From Aralia elata (taxonomy: Eukaryota > Streptophyta > Magnoliopsida > Apiales > Araliaceae), in the NCBI GenBank assembly GCA_034770075.1, contig CM068388.1:15399653-15463652 (forward strand): 64,000 nt of DNA, written 5' to 3'. The notes under the pieces are model-generated. The model searched no databases, had not been told where the DNA came from, and was given only the letters and a program-made list of their open reading frames with translations. The position numbers and the translations under genes are program-made. This document shows, piece after piece, positions 35,631 through 47,306 of this stretch. How positions within the stretch are numbered: the stretch's first letter is position 1; the number at the start of each line of letters is the position of its first letter.

Positions 35631-35966
35631 CAGGTCCGGACTCCCGGACCTGATTAAAATGCGGACCAAAAATTTTTATTTTTTTATTTTTCATTTTTTT
35701 TCAAAACAGTTAATAAAAAATATATAATAATTTTTGGTATTGAAAAAAATTATTAAAACATTGTTTTGGGTGTGATTTGGATACATATAACAAACAGTGT
35801 TGTACAAACAATGTATCCAAATCACACCCAAAACAATGTTTTAATAATTTTTTTCAATACCAAAAATTATTATATATTTTTTATTAACTGTTTTGAAAAA
35901 AAACGAAAAAAATAAAATAAAATTTGGTCCGCATTTTAATCAGGTCCGGGCTCCCGGACCTAATCT
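35627..35966. mobile_element. Near-perfect hairpin (snapback) MITE-like element
   Basis: Two arms of about 150 bases are nearly exact inverted copies. The left starts AATCAGGTCCGGACTCCCGG and includes TTTGGGTGTGATTTGGATAC. The right includes GTATCCAAATCACACCCAAA and ends CCGGGCTCCCGGACCTAATC. Only about 35 bases separate them (near 35783-35815). The tips contain a second small palindrome (GGTCCGGACTCCCGGACC). A transcript of either strand would fold into one long hairpin. It sits between simple repeats, which blurs any target duplication. Confidence 0.85.
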
Positions 35967-36616
35967 TAACTCTCTCTCTCTCTCTATATATATATAAATA
36001 TATATTTATATAGAAAGAATACGTTGAATGAAGAAGAAGAGTGATTATTAACTGCAGTTGTTATAGATGAAGAGAGAGAGAAGAAGCCATGAGTATAACT
36101 AATCCCTAAATTAAGGAATTCTAATTGAATACTAATTCTCTAAATTAAGGAATCCTAATTGCATTAACATTGTAAATAAATATGAAAGTGAATTAGTTGT
36201 GTAAAGATTTTATGAGTGCACTATTATTGTAATTATTTTTAAAAATATAATAGAATATGTAAATCATCCAATATATGGATAATAGGCTCAACCAAGAGCT
36301 TGGCCCAACTCATATATAGGCCCAACAATTCAATCACTTGAGAGTCCTTCATATATTGTGACAAAATCCACAAAATCATTTGAATTTCTTGTTGTACAAT
36401 ATATATATATATATATATATATAGTATATATTCAAAAAACATAATTGTAAATTAAGATAAATATATGAAAGTCATAATAAAAGTCGATATGTTTTATCGT
36501 TATATAAATATTTTTCATCACTTGATCCGGTCCTCTATTTTCACTTACTTTTCTCTTCTTTTTTTTTCTTCCCATTTTCTCATACTCATAATATTTCTTT
36601 ATTAAAAAAATTCCTA

Positions 36617-36768
36617 TTATCAAACAAGTGGATAACACTTTTAAATGGCGGGATATATTAAAATGCAGTGTAATAGAACATAACCTACAACTACCTAAAG
36701 CCCCAAAAAAAAATTAAAAATGTATTTAGCAAACAAGTGGATAACACTTTTAAATGGCGGGATATATT
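36617..36768. repeat. 43-bp direct duplication about 115 bases apart
   Basis: The stretch CAAACAAGTGGATAACACTT plus TTAAATGGCGGGATATATT occurs at about 36620 and again at about 36730, essentially identical. The spacer is an AT-rich 70 bases. No coding function is seen. Confidence 0.8.
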
Positions 36769-36881
36769 TTAAATTTTTTTGTTAAAAATCATCAAATGTA
36801 AAATTTAAAAAGAAAATGTTAACTATAATGATTTTCATATATTAATGCCACGTTTTAAAAATTGTAAGATTTACATTCATT

Positions 36882-37121
36882 TTTTTTTGAAAGCCCCATA
36901 ATCAAATACATCATGACTATTACAATATCAAAAACTAATTAAACCTGAAATATACTCACCTAAAGAGAAAACAAGGAAAGAAATAAACTCACCTAAGTAA
37001 GAAAATAAACTCACAAGCCTCACATAAAAGAAGAAATAAACTCATCAAAATGAAAATTGAACCTGAGACCTAAAGGGTCACAATATTTTAGTCTTAACCG
37101 CAAGGCTAAGACTTCATCGGC
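36882..37121 (-). mobile_element. tRNA-derived SINE, minus strand
   Basis: A perfect 13-bp direct repeat ATTTACATTCATT flanks it (36869-36881 and 37122-37134). Read on the minus strand it starts GCCGATGAAGTC. It has a box A-like TAGCCTTGCGG and a box B-like GGTTCAATTTT about 45 bases later (internal RNA polymerase III promoter pattern), and ends in a short A-tract beside the target duplication. Length about 240 bases. These are the defining marks of a plant tRNA-related SINE mobilised by LINE machinery. Confidence 0.85.
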
Positions 37122-37134
37122 ATTTACATTCATT

Positions 37135-37840
37135 AATTTAAAGTGAGAGAGTGGGAAAAAAAGTAATGTGAGATATTTGAAATTTTCACAAAAAAATTAC
37201 TTTGATGATTCATCAGTATTTATTAGGATTATTAATAATGTTAGACTATAGTATTATCTATTATGCTTGAGCAAGCATGTATTTAGGGTCGATGGTAGTT
37301 TAATGGACTTTCATACTCAATAAAATAGTGATCTAACATCAGCAACCATTATTAGAGTTATTAAGTTTGGTTTTAATTTAATCAAGTACAACCAGATAAC
37401 TTTAAAATAATTGGATTTATAAATCGATATATAAAATTTTGAATTGCTTATAATGTCGATTTTAAATTATTTTTTGTCAAAAATTGATCTAAATAGTGGT
37501 GGACTCAGAATTTCAAGCAAGTGGGGTCACAAATATGGTAAAGATAAAATACATGTGAGATAAAACTCAAACTTAATACTAAATTAATTAACATGAAAAT
37601 CCACAAGATATTACAAATTGAAATATTTTACAAACAACTTAAAGTTGACTAAGATAAGCATTACAAATCATTCGTCTAGCCTTCATCCCTTGAAAATATT
37701 GTATGATAATATCAACGTGGACAATGTCAAATACATCATACTCAATATAAGTCAACATACAAGCATTGAACCAATCATCACCCATTTAGTTGTACAACTT
37801 ATTCTTAATAAAATTCATTGCAGAAAACACTATTTCGATG
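37135..37840. other. AT-rich spacer leading into the hAT relic
   Basis: No gene is recognised. Near 37495-37530 the stretch GTGGTGGACTCAGAATTTCA resembles the terminal part of TTF-type hAT elements, so the left end of the hAT relic may be here; this is tentative. Confidence 0.35.
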
Positions 37841-38830
37841 CTAGCGGTTGCAACGGATAGAATTAAAGCCAACTTCACCAATAAATAAACCTTTGGATAA
37901 ACAATATCCTTTTTTCTTCCCGACCATCTTTTGAGCAAGTTGACTGACTCCTTTCAAATTAGCAAAATCATCATCATTCCTCACATCAACAATAAAATTA
38001 TTGAGGCTTAAAGTAAGAAAAGAAAGATCTCCACACTCATCAAACTCCAAAGGATACATCTTAGCAAATTCAATCAATTTTTGTGTGTTGAAGGTGACAA
38101 ACGAATCACGTGGATCAAAATAACTCACACTCAATCAACTTTGTATTCACATTGTCAAAGCGATCATTCAACTACTGAAGTTGAGCATCTATCACTGTAT
38201 TAAACAAGTTAACTTTAAAGTAGTGAAAGAATGTGATTGATGCAACCCTTCGTCTTGGTCTCCCTTTTAGACAATAATTATCTTTCATCTTTGGAATGCC
38301 AATGTCATATTTCTTGCAAAACTCTCTCACTTCTGTAAATAAATCATCATCTCTAGCACTTTGTAATCGAGACTTGGCTACCTTCACTAGCGCAATTGCA
38401 TTTGCAAGGTCTTGATCTTTCTTCTGTAATGTTTGTGATAATTCAAAAGTAATCCCCAAGATCAGTTGCATTAGATGCAATAAAAATGAAAATTCAAAAT
38501 CGTCAATGACATATAAAATTGTGCTTGCGGTCCTCTAGAATGATATTCATCAAAGAAATAATTGGAGAGAACAACAAAATCATACTCAGAATTGTAGCAT
38601 AATGAGAACCCTAACGTGTGTCTCCAGGACGTTTCAAAGTTGCCTCTTGATTTAAACCTCTCCTAGTCACCACTTCACCACAAGCAATTCTTTCAAGTAT
38701 CAATTCATATTGTTTCACTCGAAACATATCTTTTCGTTTGCAAGAACCTCCTACAACAGTGGACATCTTTTGAAGCATATCAAAGAACTCTCGAATCTTT
38801 ATGTGATGTTTTGTAAGCTTTAAAAGTGCC
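37841..38830 (-). pseudogene. hAT transposase (TTF-type zinc finger / ZMYM1-like), C-terminal part
   Basis: The minus strand reads blocks of the widespread plant TTF-type zinc-finger, hAT C-terminal dimerisation protein. From about 38470 these are LILGITFELSQTLQKKDQD, ANAIALVKVAKSRLQSARDD and KKYDIGIPKM, then RVASITFFHYFKVNLFNTVI and, after a frame break near 38150, SYFDPRDSFVTFNTQKLIEF, LNNFIVDVRNDDDFANLKG and GVSQLAQKMV. Stops and shifts separate the blocks. The N-terminal part lies 17.6 kb away at 56393-57200; the two halves were split by the LTR element at 38831. Confidence 0.88.
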
Positions 38831-39422
38831 TGTTGGGATATAATTATTTGGGTCTAGCCATGGTGTAACCCAATTTATTTAACAGTCCGGATCTGGTGTT
38901 GGTCCATATATATTTATTTTGACAGCTTGCTTAAATAGTGGGATAGTCCTTATCAAAGTAAAATTGTGTTTCCTTATTTGGGGGAAATAAAGAGATCTAA
39001 TTTGAGAAGGAATCTATCACTCATTAATTGCAGTTATAAGGTGATTCTAAAAAGGATTCATGCTCCTAATTGGATTCAGGTGGACATGGTATCTATAAAT
39101 ACAACAATAAGTAAGGGTTTGAGGGAGAGAACACAATAATGTATAACAGAGAAAAAAGAAAAAATACGGAGCGTGAGGAGGAGGAAGAGAGGAATAAATA
39201 ATTTATACTTTTCATATTATTTTATAGTGGATTTCTTATCTCTTTTCGTAGTTTTTTCCTAATTAGGTTTCCACGTAAAATTCTCGTGTTATTATTTTAT
39301 TTTCATGTGTTATTATTTTATTTCACATACACACACTAAAACAATTGTATATCCTCCATTGTAAACGTCTTTTCAGCTTGCTATTTGGTGATTTGGCGAG
39401 CGGTCAAATTTTGGCATTAACA
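38831..39422 (+). repeat. Left (5') LTR of the split non-autonomous element
   Basis: TGTTGGGATATAATTATTTGGG to GGCATTAACA. It aligns with 47307-47746 plus 56241-56392 with scattered differences. A TATAAATAC box at about 39092-39100 suggests the U3/R promoter. It is followed by the primer-binding-like sequence TTGGCGCTAAAAAGAGGG. Confidence 0.88.
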
Positions 39423-40049
39423 TTGGCGCTAAAAAGAGGGCTTTGTTTTAGTATTAATTAAAATCACTGATTCACCATCAGCGCACCGCGCCCCCGACTG
39501 CCCCTGCACATATATGTTCGAACATCTCTTTAAACTTTGGCTTCTACACTCAGATTAGTTTCCTTTAAAAAAAAGAAAGAAAAACCATGTTCGACCACAG
39601 GTTCGGATTTATCAGTTATGTTTTCGATTATTCTTTAACAAGTTATTCATGTGTTCGAACAATGTATGCATTCATTCGGGGTTCGGCATTTAGTTCACAC
39701 AACCATGATCATCTACACTTTTACAATAAAATAAGTCACTATGGTCGACTTCTTTGTGATTTCGATCATGACTAATTTGAATTCGGATTTAACTAAGGCT
39801 TAGGAACATATCTCTCCAACATCGAATTTCTTCGGCATGGATCCCATCATTTTCAGGTTCTGATAGAATAAAAAACAAACATCTTCGACATCGGCAAGTC
39901 TAAATTCTCTTCGGCTACCAAAGCCAAACTCTATCATCATATGGTAGTACCCAATATCTCGGCAAACATATCAGCATAACACGTTCGACGTTATATATAT
40001 TAGATTCGGGCTTCTTTTCTTGTTTGAGCTGAATTCCCTGAGGTAGAAA

Positions 40050-42204
40050 TGTAATACCCCGAATATTTATGAGGCTTATAAATGTGATCGTATACGTTTA
40101 GAATTAGAACGTATAAACCTAAAACTAGGTATCGAGAAGTTTAAAACCTTAAGCCCTAATAAGATTCAAAATTTATAACATATGTGCTTAATAAAGATCG
40201 AAATGATATTTCGAACCAGGTGTTTTGTGATTTTATAGTGTAAACGATGAATTAGGTCAAATAAATTTTTTTGTCAAGCTGCTTAGTCGTGCTTACATTG
40301 ACAAAATGATTTGTCATGCTTTCCACGATTTCACCAAGAAGCATCCTGACAAATTATTTTTGACAAGTTGTTGTGTCGTGCTTGAGAATGACAAAGTAAT
40401 TTGTCGTGCTTACGGTAACAAGCTGCATTGTCGAGCTTGGAAGATATTTTCATTGAGGAGCTTAGAAGATAGGTTCAATTGCAAGCTGCATTGTCGAGCT
40501 TGGAAGATATTTTCATTGCGGAGCTTAGATTGCAAGTTGCATTATCGAGCTTGGAAGATATTTTCATTGAGGAGCTTAGAAGATAGGTTCAATTGCAAGC
40601 TGCATTATCGAGCTTGGAAGATATTTTCATTGAGGAACTTAGAAGATAGGTTCAATTGCAAGCTGCATTGTCGAGCTTGGAAGATATTTTCATTAAGGAG
40701 CTTAGAAGAATATTCTAAGAATATGCTAGGGTGCAAAGTGTAATAAGCCGAGCCCCTAACGTGCAATTAGGGAAACTATGTTTTCCTATAAATAGCAAGC
40801 TAACTTCATTCATTCCTTACCATATTCAAGAGCAGTTCAAGAACAAAAACACTCTATATTTATATTCTGAGAGATATTATGAGATAAAAATTACTTTCGA
40901 AGTATCGAAGCGCTACGCGATTGGAAGTAAAGCTAGCAACTACAAGAGGATTTACGACGAACGTTTAGACCGTTATATTTATCTTTAAAAGATATATGAG
41001 ACAAATCTTCTATTCCTTTAAACTATGTGCAAGTATTCTAACTCTTATGTGTTATTTTTATAAGCTATATATATGTGGTTTATACGCTTTGTGTGACACC
41101 GTGATATAAACTATTGAATAAAAAGTTATTTGTAATATCAAATTGATATATGTGATATGTCAAGGCATGTTAAAGTTTATATGAAAGTATAAACTGTTTA
41201 TGTGTTATTAGTTAGACTTGCTGAGCCGTAGTGCTCACTCTTGTAAATAAACATTTATTCGCAGTTATGAATGAAGATCATGAACATAAAGAAGAAGCGT
41301 AGACTAGGTTTCATGTTTTAATTACTTGTTATTTGTATTAAGTCATAATGATTGTTGTAATACGAACAAGCAAACCTTGTAACCGAATGTTCTATCAATG
41401 ATATTATTTATTATCATAAAATGGTGTTATGTCTTTACTTTGATATAACTTAGAATTGTTAAAGATCTATTAATCTGAATGAGCGTATTGGTAATATAGA
41501 CTGACCATATTATGTCGATACTCTGAACTTCAGATAAATAGTAAAATATTAATACAATGTTGATAAAGAACTATACATCTGAGTGAGGGTATTGAATGAT
41601 ATTGGGAGTTCTATAAGCACTGATGTTACACTTAATGAGCGCCGGTAAGGTGCCACTTTACCAGAATGCGCCCTTTGGTTCCAAGAACAATCTTATCATT
41701 AATACTGTGAATTTCAGATAGATATGAATTATTAATATGAAAGAGATGTCCATTTTTTATAAGATTATGTATTTAAATGAGGGTATTTGGCACACTGAAA
41801 ATTTCGACTAAGAAATAAAGGTTAGGTCATCTAATTGCGCACCAATATCGATTTATCTTTATTGGCAAGCCCCCTTCAGATCTGGGAACTATCTCTAGTA
41901 CTGGTACTGTGAATCTTGGATCCATATAAAGCTTATAAATAACAGAATATTTAAATCATAAGGTTAAAAAATTGACTGATATATATATGGTGTTATCTAT
42001 ATATACGAATGAACTACAAGTTGATACTTATAGAAAGAATGAGATCGAGATTAAGTTAAGATCTAGGGATTTAGATAATAGAAATTTATAGTCTGTAATA
42101 GCCTAATTCAACCAATATGATTATGGGATCATTGGTTAATAGAAGTACGAGATAACATCGGACCCTTGTTCGGGCGACCAGCGCACGAATTAGGGGGCGT
42201 CACA
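40050..42204 (+). repeat. 5' LTR of the LARD-like element, with an in-frame 63-nt tandem array
   Basis: Inside, at about 40428-40715, five units of AAGCTGCATTGTCGAGCTTGG plus GAAGATATTTTCATTGAGGAGC and a tail occur in tandem. Most are 63 bases and one is shortened to 51, so all are multiples of three. The array stays open in one frame, giving a repeated CRAWKIFSLRSLEDRFNCKLH peptide pattern. Two promoter-like TATAAATAG/TATATTTATA sites lie just downstream (40790, 40855). Whether it is translated is unknown. Confidence 0.85.
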
Positions 42205-44088
42205 GTTGGTATCAGAGCAATAGGTTATAGTTTTGAGGTAACAAGTACCTTGGAGTATAATCTGATGGGTTAAGATTAAATGGACTTGTGAAGAGTTCAC
42301 AGATAAGTAAAAGATATGCAGAAATTGTAATAAATCTTAATGCATAAAAATATTATGTGAAAGAAATATACTGATTGAAGAGTAACATTGAAATAAATCA
42401 GGTGTTATTTGATTAGAGTTATGTGTTTGGAATTATGTTTAAATTATATTATTTTGCATAAAACCTAGGTAAGTAGAGGAGTAAACTCATAGAGAAATGT
42501 AAGTAATATGGGTTAAAGAAATTCATACGATAGTTAAGAAATAAGTAGGGATTTCAATTGAAAACTTATGTTGTTAGCTGAGTTGAACGACTCTCTTGAA
42601 TGGGCAGGAGTTTAATATGCGTAAGTAAACCGATCTAACTACACTATTGGTATAAATGATTCATGTTCAGTGTTTTCAAAGCGGGTTACACACTAAATGA
42701 GATCATTTAAGGATAGTGTGGATGAGACGGAGAACTTATTCATTAGTTCTTGGGTGGAAGAAATACCCAGCTGATTATCATGATAATAGATTGAAATCTT
42801 GTGTCAAACTATTCCTTATATATATTCTGAGGAGGTGATTCTTTTCTCATATGTATATTGATTAGTTATTAGTTGTTATGTCCAATTATAGTTTTAAAGA
42901 TATTTGTATGTTAGTTACTGAGCAAACGAACCCTTGTATGGGCGGGGGCTATGATATGTCAGTCGAACCGACTTATGAGATGCGGCTACGAAATTTCATA
43001 AAGTGGTGCATTAAAAATGATTAATATGCACTAAGATCTTTCAATCCCGTGTTTATGAGAAGGGGAACTGATATATTTGTTTGCATTTGGTTTTACAACC
43101 AATCACTTTCCTATATTACTATATATTTGCAAAACTTGTGTTATGGTTAAAGGAAAAATGGAAATAATAGAGGATTAAGGGTATTCCAAAATCTTCTAGC
43201 TATGTTAGTCATTCATGCGTATATTCGCACTTGGGTGCCTTTGAAAAAGAATTGTTCAAACGATTGAACTGGAAAATTTTTGAACCTATGTCTATGCTAA
43301 TTTTTCAAGCTAGACATGGTTGATTTGAAAAAGATAAAATGATTTTTATCATCAACACATGGTAGCCTGAGGTGTGAAGATTAACACATTGTTATCTGTG
43401 TGGAAATGATAAAGTCATAAAATTGATTTAGCTATATTATTCATAAGTCTTGCTAATTGTTTTGGCTAGACAGATTTAATATGAAAAATAAAAATAAATT
43501 TTTCATCAACACATTATTTAACCTGGTGTGGTATGATAAATGACGAGTCATCAACGTACTCTTGCAAGGTGCGGTATACAGTCATAAAATTGATTTTCAA
43601 AAGTTTTAAATGGTTTAAAGATGAGTCAATGTCAATTGTTTCGGCTAGACAACCCTTTTAATAAGGAAGAATTTGGAACGGACATATGATTCTGGTAGAC
43701 GCAACATACCACGTCTTTAAAACTATTATATTATACATCACATGTGGTACGATAGGCTGATCACCTGACGTACTAACTATTGTGTTTTTCAATCCTGGTG
43801 ATTGTTAAACTTGTGGGTCATATAGTACCCATAGAATATGAAACAGTTCAAGGTATTGATTGACCCTCGGTATAAATTAAAAGAATTCTTCGTAAGAGAA
43901 GAATAAAACTGAAAGTCGAGTATGATTAAAGGTTTAAAACCTAGTATAAGGAAAATGTGTAGATTGAACATTTTTACCTAATTTAAGTGTTAGGAATTTG
44001 ATGTGAGAAAGGATGAATTAAGAAAATTCATATTGAAGACTAAGTTAGAGATAATTTCGAGGACGAAATTTTTATAAGAGGAGAGAAA
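42205..44088 (+). other. Internal region of the LARD-like element, non-coding
   Basis: The region opens with the primer-binding site and closes with the purine tract. No open frame of note and no retrotransposon domain was recognised. It likely carries packaging and dimerisation signals, which is an inference from its retention between intact LTRs. Confidence 0.75.
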
Positions 44089-46248
44089 TGTAATACCCCG
44101 AATATTTATGAGACTTATAAATGTGATCGTATACGTTTAGAATTAGAACGTATAAACCTAAAACTAGGTATCGAGAAGTTTAAAACATTAATCCCTAATA
44201 AGATTCAAAATTTGTAATATATGTGCTTAATAAAGATCGAAATGATATTTCGGACCAGGTGTTTTGTGATTTTAAAGTGTAAACGATGAATTAGGTCAAA
44301 AAAAGATTTTTGTCAAGCTGTTTAGTCGTGCTTACATTGACAAAATAATTTGTCATGCTTTTCATGATTTCACCAAGAAGCATCCTGACAAATTATTTTT
44401 GACAAGTTGTTGTGTCGTGCTTGAGAATGACAAAGTAATTTGTCGTGCTTATGGTAACAAGCTGCATTGTCGAGCTTGGAAGATATTTTCATTGAGGAGC
44501 TTAGAAGATAGGTTCAATTGCAAGCTGCATTGTCGAGCTTGGAAGATATTTTCATTGCGGAGCTTAGATTGCAAGCTACATTGTCGAGCTTGGAAGATAT
44601 TTTCATTGAGGAGCTTAGAAGATAGGTTCAATTGCAAGCAGCATTATCAAGCTTGGAAGATATTTTCATTGAGGAGCTTAGAAGATAGGTTCAATTGCAA
44701 GCTGCATTGTCGAGCTTGGAAGATATTTTCATTAAGGAGCTTAGAAGAATATTCTAAGAATATGCTAGGGTGCAAAGTGTAATAAGCCGAGCCCCTAACG
44801 TGCAATTAGGGAAACTATGTTTTCCTATAAATAGCAAGCTAACTTCATTCATTCCTTACCATATTCAAGAGCAGTTCAAGAGCAAAAACACTCTATATTT
44901 ATATTCTGAGAGATATTATGAGATAAAAATTACTTTCGAAGTATCGAAGCGCTACGCGATTGGAAGTAAAGCTAGCAACTACAAGAGGATTTACGACGAA
45001 CGTTTAGACCGTTATATTTATCTTTAAAAGATATACGAGACAAATCTTCTATTCCTTTAAACTATGCGCAAGTATTCTAACTCTTATGTGTTATTTTTAT
45101 AAGCTACATATATGTGGTTTATACGCTTTATGTGACACCGTGATATAAACTATTGAATAAAAAGTTATTTGTAATATCAAATTGATATATGTGATATGTC
45201 AAGGCATGTTAAAGTTTATATGAAAGTATAAACTGTTTATGTGTTATTAGTTAGACTTGCTGAGCCGTAGTGCTCACTCTTGCGAATAAACATTTATTTG
45301 CAGTTATGAATGAAGATCATGAACGTAAAGAAGAAGGGTAGACTAGGTTTCATGTTTTAATTACTTGTTATTTGTATTAAGTCATAATGATTGTTGTAAT
45401 ACGAATAAGGAAACATTGTAACCGAATGTTCTATCAATGATATTATTTATTATCATAAAATGGTGTTATGTCTTTACTTTGATATAACTTAGAATTGTTA
45501 AAGATCTATTAATCTGAATGAGCGTATTGGTAATATAGACTGATCATGTTATGCCGATACTCTGAACTTCAGATAAATAGTAAAATATTAATACAATGTT
45601 GATAAAGAACTATACATCTGAGTGAAGGTATTGAATGATATTGGGAGTTCTGTAAGCACTGAGGTTACACTTAATGAGCGCCGGTAAGGTGCCACTTTAC
45701 CAGAATGCGCCCTTTGGTTCCAAGAACAATCTTATCATTAATACTGTGAATTTCAGATAGATAGGAATTATTAATATGAAAGAGATGTCCATTTTTTTAT
45801 AAGATTATGTATCTAAGTGCGGGTATTTAGCACACTGAAAATTCTGACTAGGAAATGAAGGTTAGGTCATCTAATTGCACACCAATATCAATTTATCTTT
45901 ATTGGCAAGCCCCCTTCAGTTCTGATAACTATATCTAGTACTGGTACTATGAATCTTGGATCTTGTAAAGCTTATAAATGATAGAATATTTAAATCATAA
46001 AGTTAAAAATTTGACCGATATATATGGTGTTATTCATATATACGAATGAACTACAAGTGGATACTTGTAAAAAGAATGAGATCGATATCAAGTTAAGATC
46101 CAGGGATTTAAATAAAAGAAATTTATAGTCTGTAATAGACTAATTCAACCAATATGATTATGGGATCATTGGTTAAGTTACGATAGAAGTACGAGATAAC
46201 GTCGGACCCTTGTTCGGGCGGCCAGCGCCCGAATTCGGGGGCATCACA
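44089..46248 (+). repeat. 3' LTR of the LARD-like element
   Basis: It is nearly identical to 40050-42204, with scattered single-base changes and short indels. The tandem array is repeated in the same pattern of unit lengths (63, 51, 63, 63). The high identity points to a fairly recent insertion. It ends GGGGGCATCACA. Confidence 0.88.
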
Positions 46249-46539
46249 GTAGGATATACAAGATGTTCACCCATGACACTTCGGATAATAACAGCTCACC
46301 TTAGACTATATCACATCGACTTTATTATGTCTTCGACTATCTACATTCGACGGTATAATTCAATGTCTTCCACCGGGGTCGTGACGGCTATTATGGCGAT
46401 ATAAGGTCGGATGGTGATATAGGTCAGATCGAAGCCTCCCACTGGGGTCGGGAATGCTATTATGGCGATATAAGGTTGGAGCCTCCCAACGTGTTGGGAA
46501 GGCAATTATGGCGATATAAGGTCGGAGTCTCCTAACAAG

Positions 46540-46920
46540 TCGGGATAGGCGAAAGTCATCCCCTCGAAGGGAAAATCCCGAGGCACTTGCCTGGAAGGAT
46601 AGGGATAGGCAAGAGTTATCCCCTCGAACAAAAAATCTTGAGGCACTTGCCCGGAAGGACGAGGATAGGCAAGAGTCATCCCCTCAAACAGAAAATCCCG
46701 AGGCACTTGCCCGGAAGGATGGAGATAGGCAAGAGTCATCCCCTTGGAAGGAAGATCCTGAGGCACCTGCCCGGAAGGAGAGAGATAGGCGAGAGTCATC
46801 CCCTCGGAAGGAAAATCTCGAGGCACCTGCCCTCCCTCAGAAGGAAAATCTTGAGGTACCTACCCGGAAGGACGGGGATAGGCGAGAGTCATCCCCTCAA
46901 ATAGAAAATCCCGAGGTAAT
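46540..46920. repeat. Minisatellite of about 60-bp units in the non-autonomous element
   Basis: About six units contain GATAGGCAAGAGTCATCCCC, then GAAAATCCCGAGGCACTTGCC, then CGGAAGGA. Starts are near 46544, 46606, 46666, 46726, 46786 and 46875. Most units are 60 bases, so both strands stay open through the array (about 105 codons each way). It lies near the 3' end of the element body. Confidence 0.88.
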
Positions 46921-46983
46921 TATGGAAAAATAAGGTCGGATCAATGCCTCCCACAGGGGTTGGGAAGGCTATTATGGCAAGAT

Positions 46984-47165
46984 AAGATTAGTTCGATTAT
47001 GATAAAGTTAGTTATCTATATCTTCGGTTGTGATAAGGTTGGTTATCTATATCTTTAATTGTGATAAGGTTGGTTATCTATATCTTCGGTTGTGATAAGG
47101 TTGATTCGGTTGTGATAATGTTGGTTATCTATATCTTCGGTTGTGATAAGGTTGGTTATCTATTA
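46984..47165. repeat. Tandem array of about 31-bp units
   Basis: About five copies of TTGGTTATCTATATCTTC plus GGTTGTGATAAGG, one with an extra partial unit. It follows the 60-bp minisatellite and precedes the purine tract of the same element. Confidence 0.88.
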
Positions 47166-47306
47166 TGGTGTTGTGTTCGATTTGATGGATTTGGCAGTAG
47201 ATATTGTGGGTTCAGCAGTTTTACCGACACGGTACTCAGAGGGTATGGTGGACTTTTTGATTACTCTCCTATTATAAATCCTTTATAACAGGAGAGTGGG
47301 GGACAA

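Larger units (their letters stand above)
40050..46248 (+). mobile_element. LARD-like non-autonomous chromovirus derivative with two full LTRs
   Basis: Two nearly identical LTRs (40050-42204 and 44089-46248, each about 2.16 kb, TGTAATACCCCG...CACA) flank an internal region of 1884 bases. The initiator-Met primer-binding site TTGGTATCAGAGC is at 42206-42218, and the purine tract AAGAGGAGAGAAA ends at 44088 after the conserved GAGGACGAAATTT motif. No gag, RT or integrase is present. The LTRs share blocks with the pol-bearing element at the window start, which may be a relative of its helper. It is inserted in the body of the element starting at 38831. A target repeat is unclear (GTAGA with two extra bases at the left, GTAGG at the right). 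Confidence 0.88.

Noticed and set aside
36882..37121. Functional tRNA gene
   Set aside because: Only box A and B-like motifs remain; no cloverleaf can be drawn, and the A-tract and 13-bp duplication identify a SINE.
40428..40715. CRISPR-like array
   Set aside because: Contiguous tandem repeats without unique spacers, in a plant retrotransposon LTR.
40306..40743. Open frame of 145 codons with a repeated CRAWKIFSLRSL pattern as a protein-coding gene
   Set aside because: It lies entirely inside an LTR and arises from a tandem array with unit lengths divisible by three. The same holds for 44399-44782. Kept as a repeat, with coding left open.
46506..46904. Open frames on both strands through the minisatellite
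   Set aside because: Both strands are open because the unit is about 60 bases without stops; there is no independent sign of coding.
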